Shown here one piece after another: positions 54,901 through 62,236 of a DNA stretch of 64,000 nucleotides. The notes beneath the pieces were generated by a model, which did not search any database, was not told the origin of the DNA, and saw nothing but the letters and a program-made list of their open reading frames with translations. Made by a program: the position numbers and the translations under genes. Origin of the DNA: an uncultured Actinomycetes bacterium (GTDB taxonomy: Bacteria > Actinomycetota > Actinomycetes > S36-B12 > UBA10799); NCBI GenBank assembly GCA_946803585.1, contig CAMPEQ010000003.1, positions 52,370 to 116,369 on the forward strand, written 5' to 3'. The stretch's first letter is position 1. Each line of letters starts with the position of its first letter.

Positions 54901-57900
54901 CATTCAGTGACGTCCCAGGAACCTCTGTCGTTCCGGGTGCGTAGGTGGCGCGGGTTGTCGTCACGGTCGCAGTGACAGTGGTTTCAGGATCCAGGCCAGT
55001 CACGACGACATAGTGCCCTTCGCCGATCTCAACGATATTGGCGTTGTTGTCGTCACCATCAACGATCCCCGCCGACCACTGGTAGTCCGTGTTGTAGTTC
55101 GTGATCAGCGCGGTGAAGCCATCCGATGTTGCGACAGGGGTATCAACGGTCGGTAATAGCTTGGCGTTCAAGGAACTGGCCGTGACCTCCTGCGATCCGG
55201 TTGCGTAGCCTTCTCGGGTCGCGCTGACGGTCATCGTGGTTGCATCGTTCGGCGTTAGCCCGGTGACGACGGCGCTGCCATTGACTCCTGAACCCACGAT
55301 TGACGCGGCCCCACTATCAGAGACGGCACTCCAAGCAAATTCGCTGTCGTCGAAGTTCGTGATCGGGACGGTGTAACCGTCTGGCGTGCGTACCGGATCG
55401 CCCAGAATCGGAACGAGGGCGGCATTCAACGAGGTCGAATCGACTGGGGTTGTCCCGGTGGCATAGCCCGTCCGAGTTGCGATGATCTCGGCAGCTACCG
55501 CGGTGGCCGGCTCAACACCGGTGATGGTCGCGACACCAGCAGCGACGGCAACAACTCCGCCCTCATCTGCTGTTCCGCTCCATGTCCAGTCCCCATCAAA
55601 GTTCTCGACCGTGACCTCGAAGCCATCGGCAGTGGGCGTCGGAATGCCCAGGACAGGAACTCTGGCGGCCAGTAGCGCGGTGTCGGTTACCTCCGCGCTG
55701 CCCTGGACCGAGTCCTGCTCAGTGGTGGTGACCGTCGCGGTCACCGTGACGTCTGGATCTAGCCCGGTCACGGTGACGGTGTGGTAGCCAGTTTCTTCTG
55801 AATAGACGATCTCGACTGTGCCCGTTGACTCAGCGGGAAGTGTTGCCGCCCAGGTGTAGAAGTCGTCGTAGTTTGAAATCCTCGCGGTGAACCCGTCCGC
55901 GGTGGGGACCGTGTCGTCAAACGTGGGCGTCAGTGCCGCCTTTAGGGACGTGTCGGTAACTTCCTTGGATCCGTCGGCATAACCCTCACGCGTTGTGGAG
56001 AGCAGGGCAGTTGCCTGAGTATTCGGACTCAAACCAGTCACTTGTAATTCGAATACCTCGCCAAGCTCCACGATGGCGGCGGTTCCTGGCCCTGACGGGA
56101 CAGTCACGTCCCAGTCGAACTCGGAATCATCGTAGTTCGTGATCACAGCGGTGAAACCGTCTGCAGTTGCGATCGGCGAATCCGTTGCCGGAACCAGAGC
56201 AGCCATCAGCGAGGTTCCGCTAGTCGTGGAACTCTGGTCGGTGTAGGCGAAGCGGCTCGCGGTGATTGTTGCAACCGACGTGGTGTCTGGTGCGACACCG
56301 CTGATCGTCGCGATGTGTGAGTCCGGATCAACGACGACGGTGCCGCCTGCGGTCGCGGTACCGGTGAACGTGTACTGAATATCGTAGTTTGTGATCGGGA
56401 CGGTGTACCCGTCTGCCGTTGGGGTGACCGTGCCGAGTGCCGGAGTCAGCGGCCCGATGTTTTGAACCGGTAGCGGCGGAGTGCTCGGATCGCTATCGCC
56501 GACACCGTTAATCGCCGTAACCGTGAACTGGTGGAACTGGTCAATCGTCATTCCCGTGACTACACATGTTGTCACTGCCTGGACTGGCAGCACCGTGCAA
56601 CCGACGCTCTCGTCGTTCGTTGCTTGTGCGCGGTAGGTAATCGGAGAGACCGTGTCACCATTCACGGGCGCAGTCCACGCGATAGTGGCGGTCGCGCCAT
56701 TCTGGTTTGATCCGGTTCGGTTGACGGTCACAGCTGTGGGAGAGCCTGGGGTATTGGACTCCGTCGTTTGGACTCCACCGATGTTCCAACCCTTACCAGG
56801 GTTCCCGCCCGAGGTCGAACGAGTTAAGAGGTCGTAGGCAGCCTCAGACCCCAGCGAGTAAGTACCGACGGTGTACTTCGGGTATCCGCCGCCACCGGTG
56901 TCGCCGAAGTTGATGGTGACGTTGTTCCTGACCGGCTGCGCAGCCCAGGCAATGAGCGTCTTGTTCAGCCAGGGGGTGCCGCGTAGTTCGGAAACACCAG
57001 TAGGTCCCGAAACCGGAGTGATATTGGAGAACATGTGGGTCATGTTCGTTGCCTTAGTGACGTTCCACTTCGTGACGTCCTGACGGAACTTGGTACTACG
57101 GAACATGTAACTGAAATTCGTGACTTCGGAGGTATTCCAGTTACTCAACTCCTGGTTGAATGGCGTTGCGCCATTGAGGAAGTACGAGAAATCCGTGATC
57201 TTTGCGACGTTCCAGTTTCCGATGGCGCCATTGAACGACGATGCCCCGTAGAACATGTACGACATGCCGTTTCCGACGACGTTTCCGGTTTGCCAGCTAT
57301 TGAGGTCCTGATTGAAGGCGGTAGCAGAGTGGAACATCTGGTACATCGAAGTGACCTTGGAAACATCCCACGAGTCGATCGGCTGATTGAAATCACTTGC
57401 GGAGAGGAACATGTACGCCATGTTCGTGACATTTCCGGTGTCCCACCCGCTTAGCGGTTGGTTGAAGGAGGTAGCGGATTGGAACATCTGAGACGCGTTA
57501 ACGAGGCTCTCGGTATTCCAGTCATTGAGGCCTTGGTCGTTGTTGAACGCAACGGCGTTGTAGAACATGAGGTTGGTCGAAGTGACGCTCTCGGTATTCC
57601 AGTCAGAGATATCACCGTTGAAGAGCAGGGTGTCGCGGAACATGTTCGCCATGTCTGTCACGTTCGACATGTCCAAGGACGCCAATGACTGATTGAACGC
57701 ATCAGCGTTGTAGAACATCGAATTGGTATTTGTAAGCTCGCCAGTTTGTGTCCAGTCAATCGGCTGGTTGAACCTGGAAGCTGATTGGAACATCTGCACC
57801 ATGTTCGTGGCGCTCGATGGTGTCCACCCACTCACGCTGGAGTTGAACTTATAGTTGTTCAAGAACATCTGCGAGAATGTCTCTACACCGGAGACATCCC

Positions 57901-60900
57901 ACTGATCGATCGGCTGGTCGAAGCCAATTGCCGACTGGAACATACCGGACATGTCGGTGACGTTGGCGGTCTTGGTTCCCCAGCCGTTGAGGGGCTGGTT
58001 GAAGGAATATGCGGCATAAAACATGCGGTTCATGTTCGTGACGTTGGTGACATCCCAGTTGCCGATCGCGCCATTGAACGACGATGCCCCATAAAACGCG
58101 CTGCTTAGATTGGTCGTACCCGTGAGGTCGAGCGGATCTGTGGCCGTGACCTGCAGATTCGACGCGCCCTGGAAGTAACTGCCGTCATTGCCCAACTGCA
58201 ACGGTCCCCAACGGGAGATCTCAACGAGCTTTTGTCGGTCGCCGCCGTTAGCGAAGCGGAAGCCCTCGATATCGCCGGTGATTGTGATGTCGTAGTCGCC
58301 GCGGGCGGGGAACTCGTGGGTGGCATCGGGATCGTTGAACGTCGTGATCGTGTCAACGTCGCCATCACCCCACGAGACAGTGAAGTTGTAGTCACCGCTG
58401 CTGACCAACGGCAGGGTCACCTCGTCGGTTGCCGATGTTCCGGTGTTTTGCGTCCGCCAGGTTGATACGAAGGCAACCCCTGGGGTCACGGCTCCGGATG
58501 GCGCTGAGGCCGCCGAGGTGCCGAGGATGTTCGTAGCAGTTGCGGTGAAGGTGTAGGCCTGCTCGTTGGACAGCCCCGCAATTTCGCAGGTGTTCTCCGG
58601 CAGCGTAATGGTGCAGGTGCCAGCACTATCGGAGGCAGTGATCGTGTAGCTCGTGGGATCGCCGCCCACAGTTGGTGGAGCAATCCAGCCAACCTTGACC
58701 GCCTCAAACCGACTCTGGGCGATCGGCGCTGCGGGGACGTCAGGGATCTGCATTTGAGAAGGATCAGAGGCGCCTATCGCGTTGATTGCGACTACATCGA
58801 AGAGGTAGGAGACCTCGTCGTCTAGACCATCGACGTCACATTCGGTGGCGTTCTCACCTTCGACCGTGCAGCCTAGGCCCGTTGGCGTCAGTGCCGCGCC
58901 CGCTTCGGTAAAGATGAATGCTCGAACTCGGTACGATTCAACAGCTGGGTTTGCGGCCGCCGGTGGCGTCCAACTGATCTGGGCCGTGCCATCGACGATG
59001 GCACCCTGCGCCACATCGGTCGGCGAATTGGGGACGTTCTCTAGAGTTTCTCCACCATCGGTGATAGACCAACCTCGACCGACGAGGATCGCGCGCGCGG
59101 TGGCCGGCTCGCCAACTGAGTATTTGGCAGAGCCAGCGCTGAAGGCAACGTTGTCAGTAACAACACCGGATCCGGAACCGTTCTCGACCCCATCTGTTGA
59201 ACGTCCGTAGGCCCACGAGTAGAGCATCTTGTTGTAGTTACTCGTCGACAGCGCGGCGTTGGTGAACATACTGGCTGCAGTCGTGACTCCACCCATATCC
59301 CAGGAGCGAAGGTCCTGGTTAAAGATGGTCGCGCCCTTGAACATCGAAGCCATCGTGGTCACGCTGGTCGTGTTCCACGCACCAATATCTTGATTGAAGC
59401 TAGTTGCATTCTCGGCGAAGCTGGAGAAGTCCGCGACGCTACCGACCGTCCACGCCGAGATGTCTCCGTTGAACGCGGAGGCGTTGTAGAACATGCTCCC
59501 CATGTCAGTGGCAAGGCCTGGGCGCCAGGAGTTCAAATCCTGGTTGAAGGCTGTTGCACCATTGAACATGGAGCGCATTGTTGTAACGCCCTCGACGTTC
59601 CACGAGTCCAGCGGCTGGTTGAAGGCTGTTGCGCCGTAGAACATTTGGCTCATGCTGCTTGCTGCGGCGGTCTTCTCACCCCAGCCGTCGAGCGCCGAGT
59701 TCATCGCCGTTGCGCCTTGGAACATCCCGGCGAAGTTGCTGACGGCGCTGACATCCCACGTGCTTAGGTCCCGGTTGAAGAGAACCGCATTGGTGAACAT
59801 CTCCTGCATGCTCGTGACCTTGGGAGTGAGCCAACCACCGATGTCGGCATTGAACTCCCGGGCGTTGTAGAACATGTGAAGCATGTTCGTTACTTCACCG
59901 GTGTCCCAGCCAGAAATATCCTGATTGAACAGTTGTGCGTTCTGGAACATGTAGGTCATGTTCGTCACGGCTGCGGTATCCCACGAGGTGACGTCACCGT
60001 TGAACGTACCTGCCCCGTTGAACATCCGGTTCATATCGGTGACGGACGTCGTTACCCAACTCGCAGAGTTGAGGGACTGGTCGAACTGCCCCGCACTTTG
60101 GAACATTTGCGCCATATTCGTAACGGACGCGGTATCAAATGAGCTGACCGGTTGGTTGAACACCGAGGCACCCGTGAACATGCTGGACATGTTCGTGACA
60201 TTTCCGGTATCCCAAGTATCGAGCGCACCGTTGAACGACGCTGCCCCGTAGAACATCTGCGACATATTCTCGACGTTGGACACATCCCAGGCGTTCAGGC
60301 TTGTGTTGACGCTCGAGGCATAGATGAAGGCGCCCTCGAGGCTAGTTGTTGAGTCCAGGTCGGGGGACCCGGCCGCCGCGTCAATCTGAAGATTCTGGGC
60401 ATAGCAGAAGTAGTCCGAGTCTCTTGCCGGAGTATCGAGCCTTAGCGGACCCCAGTTTTCGATCGCGAGGAGCTTGTTGCGGTCAGTGTTGTAAGGCCAG
60501 CAACTTGAGCTAGAGCCCGAGAAGTTCCAGCCTCGGATCGTTCCCGTGATCGTGATGTCCTTAACTCCACCGCTGGTGTACGTGTGAGTCCGTTCGCTCG
60601 CGGTTCCTGAGGTGATCCGGTTGGAACTTCCGTCGCCCCAGGCAACTGTGAAGTCGTAGGTTCCATCGGCGACCAACGGTAGCCGGATCGACCTATCGCT
60701 CGTTGATCCGTTCGTTAGTTGTGTGGTGTCCCATGTCATTTCTAGCGGCTGGCTGGGGGTGATCTCGTTCGAGACTGCCGACGCTGGCGACGTTCCTTCG
60801 TCGTTAGTGGCTGTCGCGGTGAATGTGTACTGAGACGAGTTGCTTAATCCTGAGATAACACATGATCTTGCGGGGACAATGATCTCGCAGGTGCCGGCCG

Positions 60901-62236
60901 ATGACGACGCAGTCACTTCGAAGGAGAGCGGAGCCCCGCCGCCCCAGCCAGACGTCACCCAGATTCGCGCACTCTCATTGAGAGCATCAGCGACCGGGGC
61001 GGGCGGCGCAACCGGCTCTGACTGCTGCGGAATCACGGTATTGGACTGAGATGACGCCGCAGAGGTGCCGACTGCATTGGTCGCGGTCAGAGTAAACGCA
61101 TACGGAGCCGCATTATCCAAGCCCGTGATCACGCACTCAGTCGTTGGAGCGTCGACTGTGCAGGATGCACCACCTGCTGTCGCAGTCACCTTGTAGGAGG
61201 TGATCGGGCTGTGGTTGGCGCTCGGCGCGATCCATTCCAGTGAGGCACTTGCTGCCCCGGCAGTTGCGATCGGGGCAGCCGGGGTGCTCGGCACACCAGC
61301 TGGGCCGGAGTCAGTGATCGTCCAGCCGAATGTTCCGGTCAGCCTGTCTCGGCCCGTAGTTGCCAGGGTCGGGTTGTAGTAACTATTGCCCGCATCGAAA
61401 TCGACGACTAGCTGGGCAGGTTGGGTTCCCCAGCCAACAAGCAACGCCGTGTAGTTATCCAGGCTCAACCCGACCTCACTACCACCCGCGAACATGTTGG
61501 CCATATCGGCAACATTGCTGATATCCCATTCGCCAAGGTCCTGGTCGAATGCCTCGGCGCCTTGGAAGGTCGAACGCATACTCGTGACGTGGCTGACATC
61601 CCAACCGGAGATATCGGAGTTGAACTGGACCGCTCCCTGGAACATCGAGCGCATCGTCGTGACGCTCCCGGTCTCCCAGCCCGAGAGGTCTGCGGTAAGG
61701 GCAGATGCGCCGCGGAACGCGTTGGTCATATTTGTCGTACCGGCAAGATCGGGCGCATCTACCGCGGAGATATCAAGGTTCTCCGCGCCGTAGAAGTAGC
61801 CGCCATTGTTTCCAAGGTGCAGCGGTCCCCACTCGGAGACATCAGTCAACTTGAGGCGGTCGCCACCGTTTGCGAACGAGAAGCCGCTGATTGTCCCAGT
61901 TATGGAGATGGTCTGCGGACCGGCTTCAGTAAAGGTATGAGTGGTCTCTGCCTGATCCCACGTGGTGATCTCGTCGGGCGCGCTGCCATCGCCCCAATCG
62001 ACGATGAAGTCGTAGGTGCCAGAGCTGGTGAGTGGGAGAGCAATCTGGTCATCGTCAGAGGAACCGCCAGAGGTGCTCTCGGTGTCCCATGTCGACACAA
62101 ACGTCGCCGGTGGGTCGTCTGCGCGTGCAGGGGTCGCCGTCCCAACAACAAGGAGCGCCAGCACCAAGGCAACCGCTACTGCCATCAGCCTCTTCGCGGA
62201 GCCTGCCATGTGATGCCTCTGTATTCGACTCATCAT
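48944..62236 (-). CDS. giant exported repeat protein, PKD/DUF285 head and Ig-like stalk
   Basis: 4430 residues. A signal peptide ends at ARA (about residue 39). Three heads follow, each a PKD-like domain with WGDG and a DUF285 block: heads about 43-250, 500-1010 and 1257-1825, with 4, 14 and 15 DUF285 units. FN3-like domains lie at about 315-495, 1070-1255 and 1826-1925. Residues 1930-4337 are 28 Ig-like repeats of about 86 residues. The end (4338-4430) is a lysine-rich FN3-like domain. No LPXTG or C-terminal membrane segment is visible. The start overlaps the upstream stop (TGATG); MAGSAKRLM at 62209, with AGAGG before it, is an alternative. Adhesion or surface-layer function is inferred. 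Confidence 0.93.
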   Translation of the reverse strand: MMSRIQRHHMAGSAKRLMAVAVALVLALLVVGTATPARADDPPATFVSTWDTESTSGGSSDDDQIALPLTSSGTYDFIVDWGDGSAPDEITTWDQAETTHTFTEAGPQTISITGTISGFSFANGGDRLKLTDVSEWGPLHLGNNGGYFYGAENLDISAVDAPDLAGTTNMTNAFRGASALTADLSGWETGSVTTMRSMFQGAVQFNSDISGWDVSHVTSMRSTFQGAEAFDQDLGEWDISNVADMANMFAGGSEVGLSLDNYTALLVGWGTQPAQLVVDFDAGNSYYNPTLATTGRDRLTGTFGWTITDSGPAGVPSTPAAPIATAGAASASLEWIAPSANHSPITSYKVTATAGGASCTVDAPTTECVITGLDNAAPYAFTLTATNAVGTSAASSQSNTVIPQQSEPVAPPAPVADALNESARIWVTSGWGGGAPLSFEVTASSSAGTCEIIVPARSCVISGLSNSSQYTFTATATNDEGTSPASAVSNEITPSQPLEMTWDTTQLTNGSTSDRSIRLPLVADGTYDFTVAWGDGSSNRITSGTASERTHTYTSGGVKDITITGTIRGWNFSGSSSSCWPYNTDRNKLLAIENWGPLRLDTPARDSDYFCYAQNLQIDAAAGSPDLDSTTSLEGAFIYASSVNTSLNAWDVSNVENMSQMFYGAASFNGALDTWDTGNVTNMSSMFTGASVFNQPVSSFDTASVTNMAQMFQSAGQFDQSLNSASWVTTSVTDMNRMFNGAGTFNGDVTSWDTAAVTNMTYMFQNAQLFNQDISGWDTGEVTNMLHMFYNAREFNADIGGWLTPKVTSMQEMFTNAVLFNRDLSTWDVSAVSNFAGMFQGATAMNSALDGWGEKTAAASSMSQMFYGATAFNQPLDSWNVEGVTTMRSMFNGATAFNQDLNSWRPGLATDMGSMFYNASAFNGDISAWTVGSVADFSSFAENATSFNQDIGAWNTTSVTTMASMFKGATIFNQDLRSWDMGGVTTAASMFTNAALSTSNYNKMLYSWAYGRSTDGVENGSGSGVVTDNVAFSAGSAKYSVGEPATARAILVGRGWSITDGGETLENVPNSPTDVAQGAIVDGTAQISWTPPAAANPAVESYRVRAFIFTEAGAALTPTGLGCTVEGENATECDVDGLDDEVSYLFDVVAINAIGASDPSQMQIPDVPAAPIAQSRFEAVKVGWIAPPTVGGDPTSYTITASDSAGTCTITLPENTCEIAGLSNEQAYTFTATATNILGTSAASAPSGAVTPGVAFVSTWRTQNTGTSATDEVTLPLVSSGDYNFTVSWGDGDVDTITTFNDPDATHEFPARGDYDITITGDIEGFRFANGGDRQKLVEISRWGPLQLGNDGSYFQGASNLQVTATDPLDLTGTTNLSSAFYGASSFNGAIGNWDVTNVTNMNRMFYAAYSFNQPLNGWGTKTANVTDMSGMFQSAIGFDQPIDQWDVSGVETFSQMFLNNYKFNSSVSGWTPSSATNMVQMFQSASRFNQPIDWTQTGELTNTNSMFYNADAFNQSLASLDMSNVTDMANMFRDTLLFNGDISDWNTESVTSTNLMFYNAVAFNNDQGLNDWNTESLVNASQMFQSATSFNQPLSGWDTGNVTNMAYMFLSASDFNQPIDSWDVSKVTSMYQMFHSATAFNQDLNSWQTGNVVGNGMSYMFYGASSFNGAIGNWNVAKITDFSYFLNGATPFNQELSNWNTSEVTNFSYMFRSTKFRQDVTKWNVTKATNMTHMFSNITPVSGPTGVSELRGTPWLNKTLIAWAAQPVRNNVTINFGDTGGGGYPKYTVGTYSLGSEAAYDLLTRSTSGGNPGKGWNIGGVQTTESNTPGSPTAVTVNRTGSNQNGATATIAWTAPVNGDTVSPITYRAQATNDESVGCTVLPVQAVTTCVVTGMTIDQFHQFTVTAINGVGDSDPSTPPLPVQNIGPLTPALGTVTPTADGYTVPITNYDIQYTFTGTATAGGTVVVDPDSHIATISGVAPDTTSVATITASRFAYTDQSSTTSGTSLMAALVPATDSPIATADGFTAVITNYDDSEFDWDVTVPSGPGTAAIVELGEVFELQVTGLSPNTQATALLSTTREGYADGSKEVTDTSLKAALTPTFDDTVPTADGFTARISNYDDFYTWAATLPAESTGTVEIVYSEETGYHTVTVTGLDPDVTVTATVTTTEQDSVQGSAEVTDTALLAARVPVLGIPTPTADGFEVTVENFDGDWTWSGTADEGGVVAVAAGVATITGVEPATAVAAEIIATRTGYATGTTPVDSTSLNAALVPILGDPVRTPDGYTVPITNFDDSEFAWSAVSDSGAASIVGSGVNGSAVVTGLTPNDATTMTVSATREGYATGSQEVTASSLNAKLLPTVDTPVATSDGFTALITNYNTDYQWSAGIVDGDDNNANIVEIGEGHYVVVTGLDPETTVTATVTTTRATYAPGTTEVPGTSLNGQLDPTFDAPVRTADGFTAVITNYNGAFTWGATVDGGTAAVVADGEDFVVEVTGFGADATVTATVTTTRSGYTPGTGTVEGTSLLAALVPAIDPAVGSADGYRAQITNYDADPSITWSATIADEGPGSAEIINVGDDWFVEVTGLDPAESSTATVTTAITDHANGSAPVTGAALGEVLVPTFDPSVRTVDGFTAVITNYDPLFTWTATSTEGAAEVVASGEDFVVEVTGLDAGEFATATVTTTRTDFATGEGTADGTALLAAYLPTVDAAVATPDGFRAEVTNYDANYNWAAAIAGEGAGEAAFIEDDGSYYVEVTGLDPATETTANVTTTRTDYAPGSSPVTGSSLGAKLIPTFGSPVRTDGGFTVQITNFGDAAPEDFAVTSVTSIPGDAPVGCGTECEISEAGVVTVDGLDDGATALLTVGTARTGYEAGSGSVQGTALDAALTPVLAAPVSTPDGFTSEITNYSGSYTWNATIVEPVPSGATADVVADGEDFVVLVAGLAPLTTVTVEVAATNSESVPGSSQVEGASLAGPLNPTFAEPVATADGFRAQITNYSTDYQWFPGMADGEPGAANIAQDGSDYFVVVTGLNAETTATAVVSTTRDDFAPGSGTSTGTSLAGALTPTFDAPVPTDDGFTAVISNYSGAFDWEATVPSGEADVVEVGETHVVSVSGLGANDTVTATVTTEQAGFVSGSNTVEGTSLLVAYVPEMDAAVATPDGFRSLISNHDGLYTWSATMAEGSPGSAAVVEDTESGEFYVVVTGLAPGIEATATATTIRAGYASGSAPTTGTSLLAALEPTFGPVVRSSEGFSAVITNYDVSYTWTESATAGSASITEAGSVYSITVTGLASGGAFSTATVNAARADSVTGSSAVTGRSTLAELTPEFAPAVRGVHQFTAQITNYDPDYDWSVITTAGVAEIVPVTVGEETEQVVTVTGLTDGEAAIATVTAAVPDSEVAGSNTVSSSALNAALVPEFGAAVPADGEFSVPIDNYDANFEWDLSATAGTPEIVGTELVVSDLNVGQSSTVTVTTTQEGYRDGSSDAEGLALMEALDPIFGPMVSGDGEFTVPITNYDNSYEWTSNHGTVGSDGVLVVSGLADGDGVVATVTTTKAGYLVGSNSVGGSALNAALVPEFGAVTALDGGFQVVVENYDETYTWTLTPTAGSAEIDASGSPDLLVVTGLGVGESATVTVDTTRSGYLPGSNNTTGSSLAAALDPTFGPVTATADGFTAEVTNFDPAFTYDETTTAGTVELVIDELTAEIVVTGLESSEPATVTLDTDRDGHFDGTGEVSGRAILGQLNPTFDTPVREVGGFTIEITNYDSDWTWDASATVGAADLVVADATHASVVVTGLTDGQASTVTVTTDTPQDVTGEGSETSSALSGALTPVFGDSVPNDGGFTAPITNYDSEFEWDPQATAGSATIDDENDLLVVTGLGVGENSTITVTTEQEGYREGSAETSGISTQAALEPAFGDVEPQDGGFTIPITNYDPDFDWSLDTAAENANIVASGDTAAIVVTGLADGETVALTVNTSQSPAYFDGSSDSSGTSLREAYDVQLSDTPVAGNRSFTVVIENYDGLYTWSADATVGDAAVEFADDEWVAVVTGLEPEQQSTVTVTASNPAYKTGSAEETGAAATGGQLTPELEPAVPSDEGFTAEILNYDPDFTWSATSTLGTAEVVVGESSNYLAVSGVDAFTDVSATVTTTRTSYDAGTATVSTKTLKAKRDPILVNESRLNQAFTVEISNFSSSYVWTAESTIGDATVNDQGLVRVTGLQPGQVATLTVMSNRDGYEQGSAQISAEPMSAPLVPAFSAVTPTTGGFTTQITNYNPSFTWSAAGSPGQASINGSGLVTVTGLGEGAGSTVSVTTARTDYLAGTASVAGQASVYIPPATPPSKPVITKHKVKKKKVLIWWTAQSGSPITAAEAVCKAKGSKQKAAGRGAKLKVSKLTPGKKYKCFVQVQNVFGKSKKSKKIKFKAK
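49226..56449 (-). repeat. 28 tandem 86-residue coding repeats (stalk)
   Basis: About 258 bases per unit, diverged but in register from residue 1930 to 4337. The consensus reads roughly L-T-P-T-F-x-x-P-V-x-T-A-D-G-F-T-A, then ITNYD, a Trp a few residues later, VVVTGLDPG, a TVTTTR strand, GY, then GS and GTSL-x-AA. The alternating strand pattern and conserved Trp suggest an Ig-like or FN3-like beta-sandwich. The plus-strand DNA shows a recurrent GTAGTT.GTGATC from the codons of ITNYD. Similar repeats are annotated only as fibronectin-like in related proteins as far as I recall; I cannot confirm the family. Confidence 0.88.
57010..58115 (-). repeat. DUF285 repeat block C (about 15 units)
   Basis: About 15 copies of a 24-26 residue unit with pattern W-D-x-S-x-V-T-x-M-x-x-M-F-x-x-A-x-x-F-N-Q. 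It is the DUF285 / Listeria 26-residue lipoprotein repeat, thought to form a compact beta-helix-like solenoid. It follows the third PKD-like domain. Several copies are close to those in block B, pointing to internal duplication. Confidence 0.88.
59223..60340 (-). repeat. DUF285 repeat block B (about 14 units)
   Basis: About 14 copies of the M-F-x-x-A/F-N-Q-x-x-x-x-W-D repeat after the second PKD-like domain, residues about 630-1005. Ends in a non-repetitive cap with YNKMLYSWAYG, comparable with the cap of block A (DNYTALLVGWG). Confidence 0.88.
61475..61740 (-). repeat. DUF285 repeat block A (about 4 units)
   Basis: The shortest of the three blocks, about residues 165-255, after the first PKD-like domain. 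Units match the pattern of blocks B and C (TTMRSMFQGAVQFNSDISGW). It ends in the LLVGWGTQPAQ cap. Confidence 0.85.
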
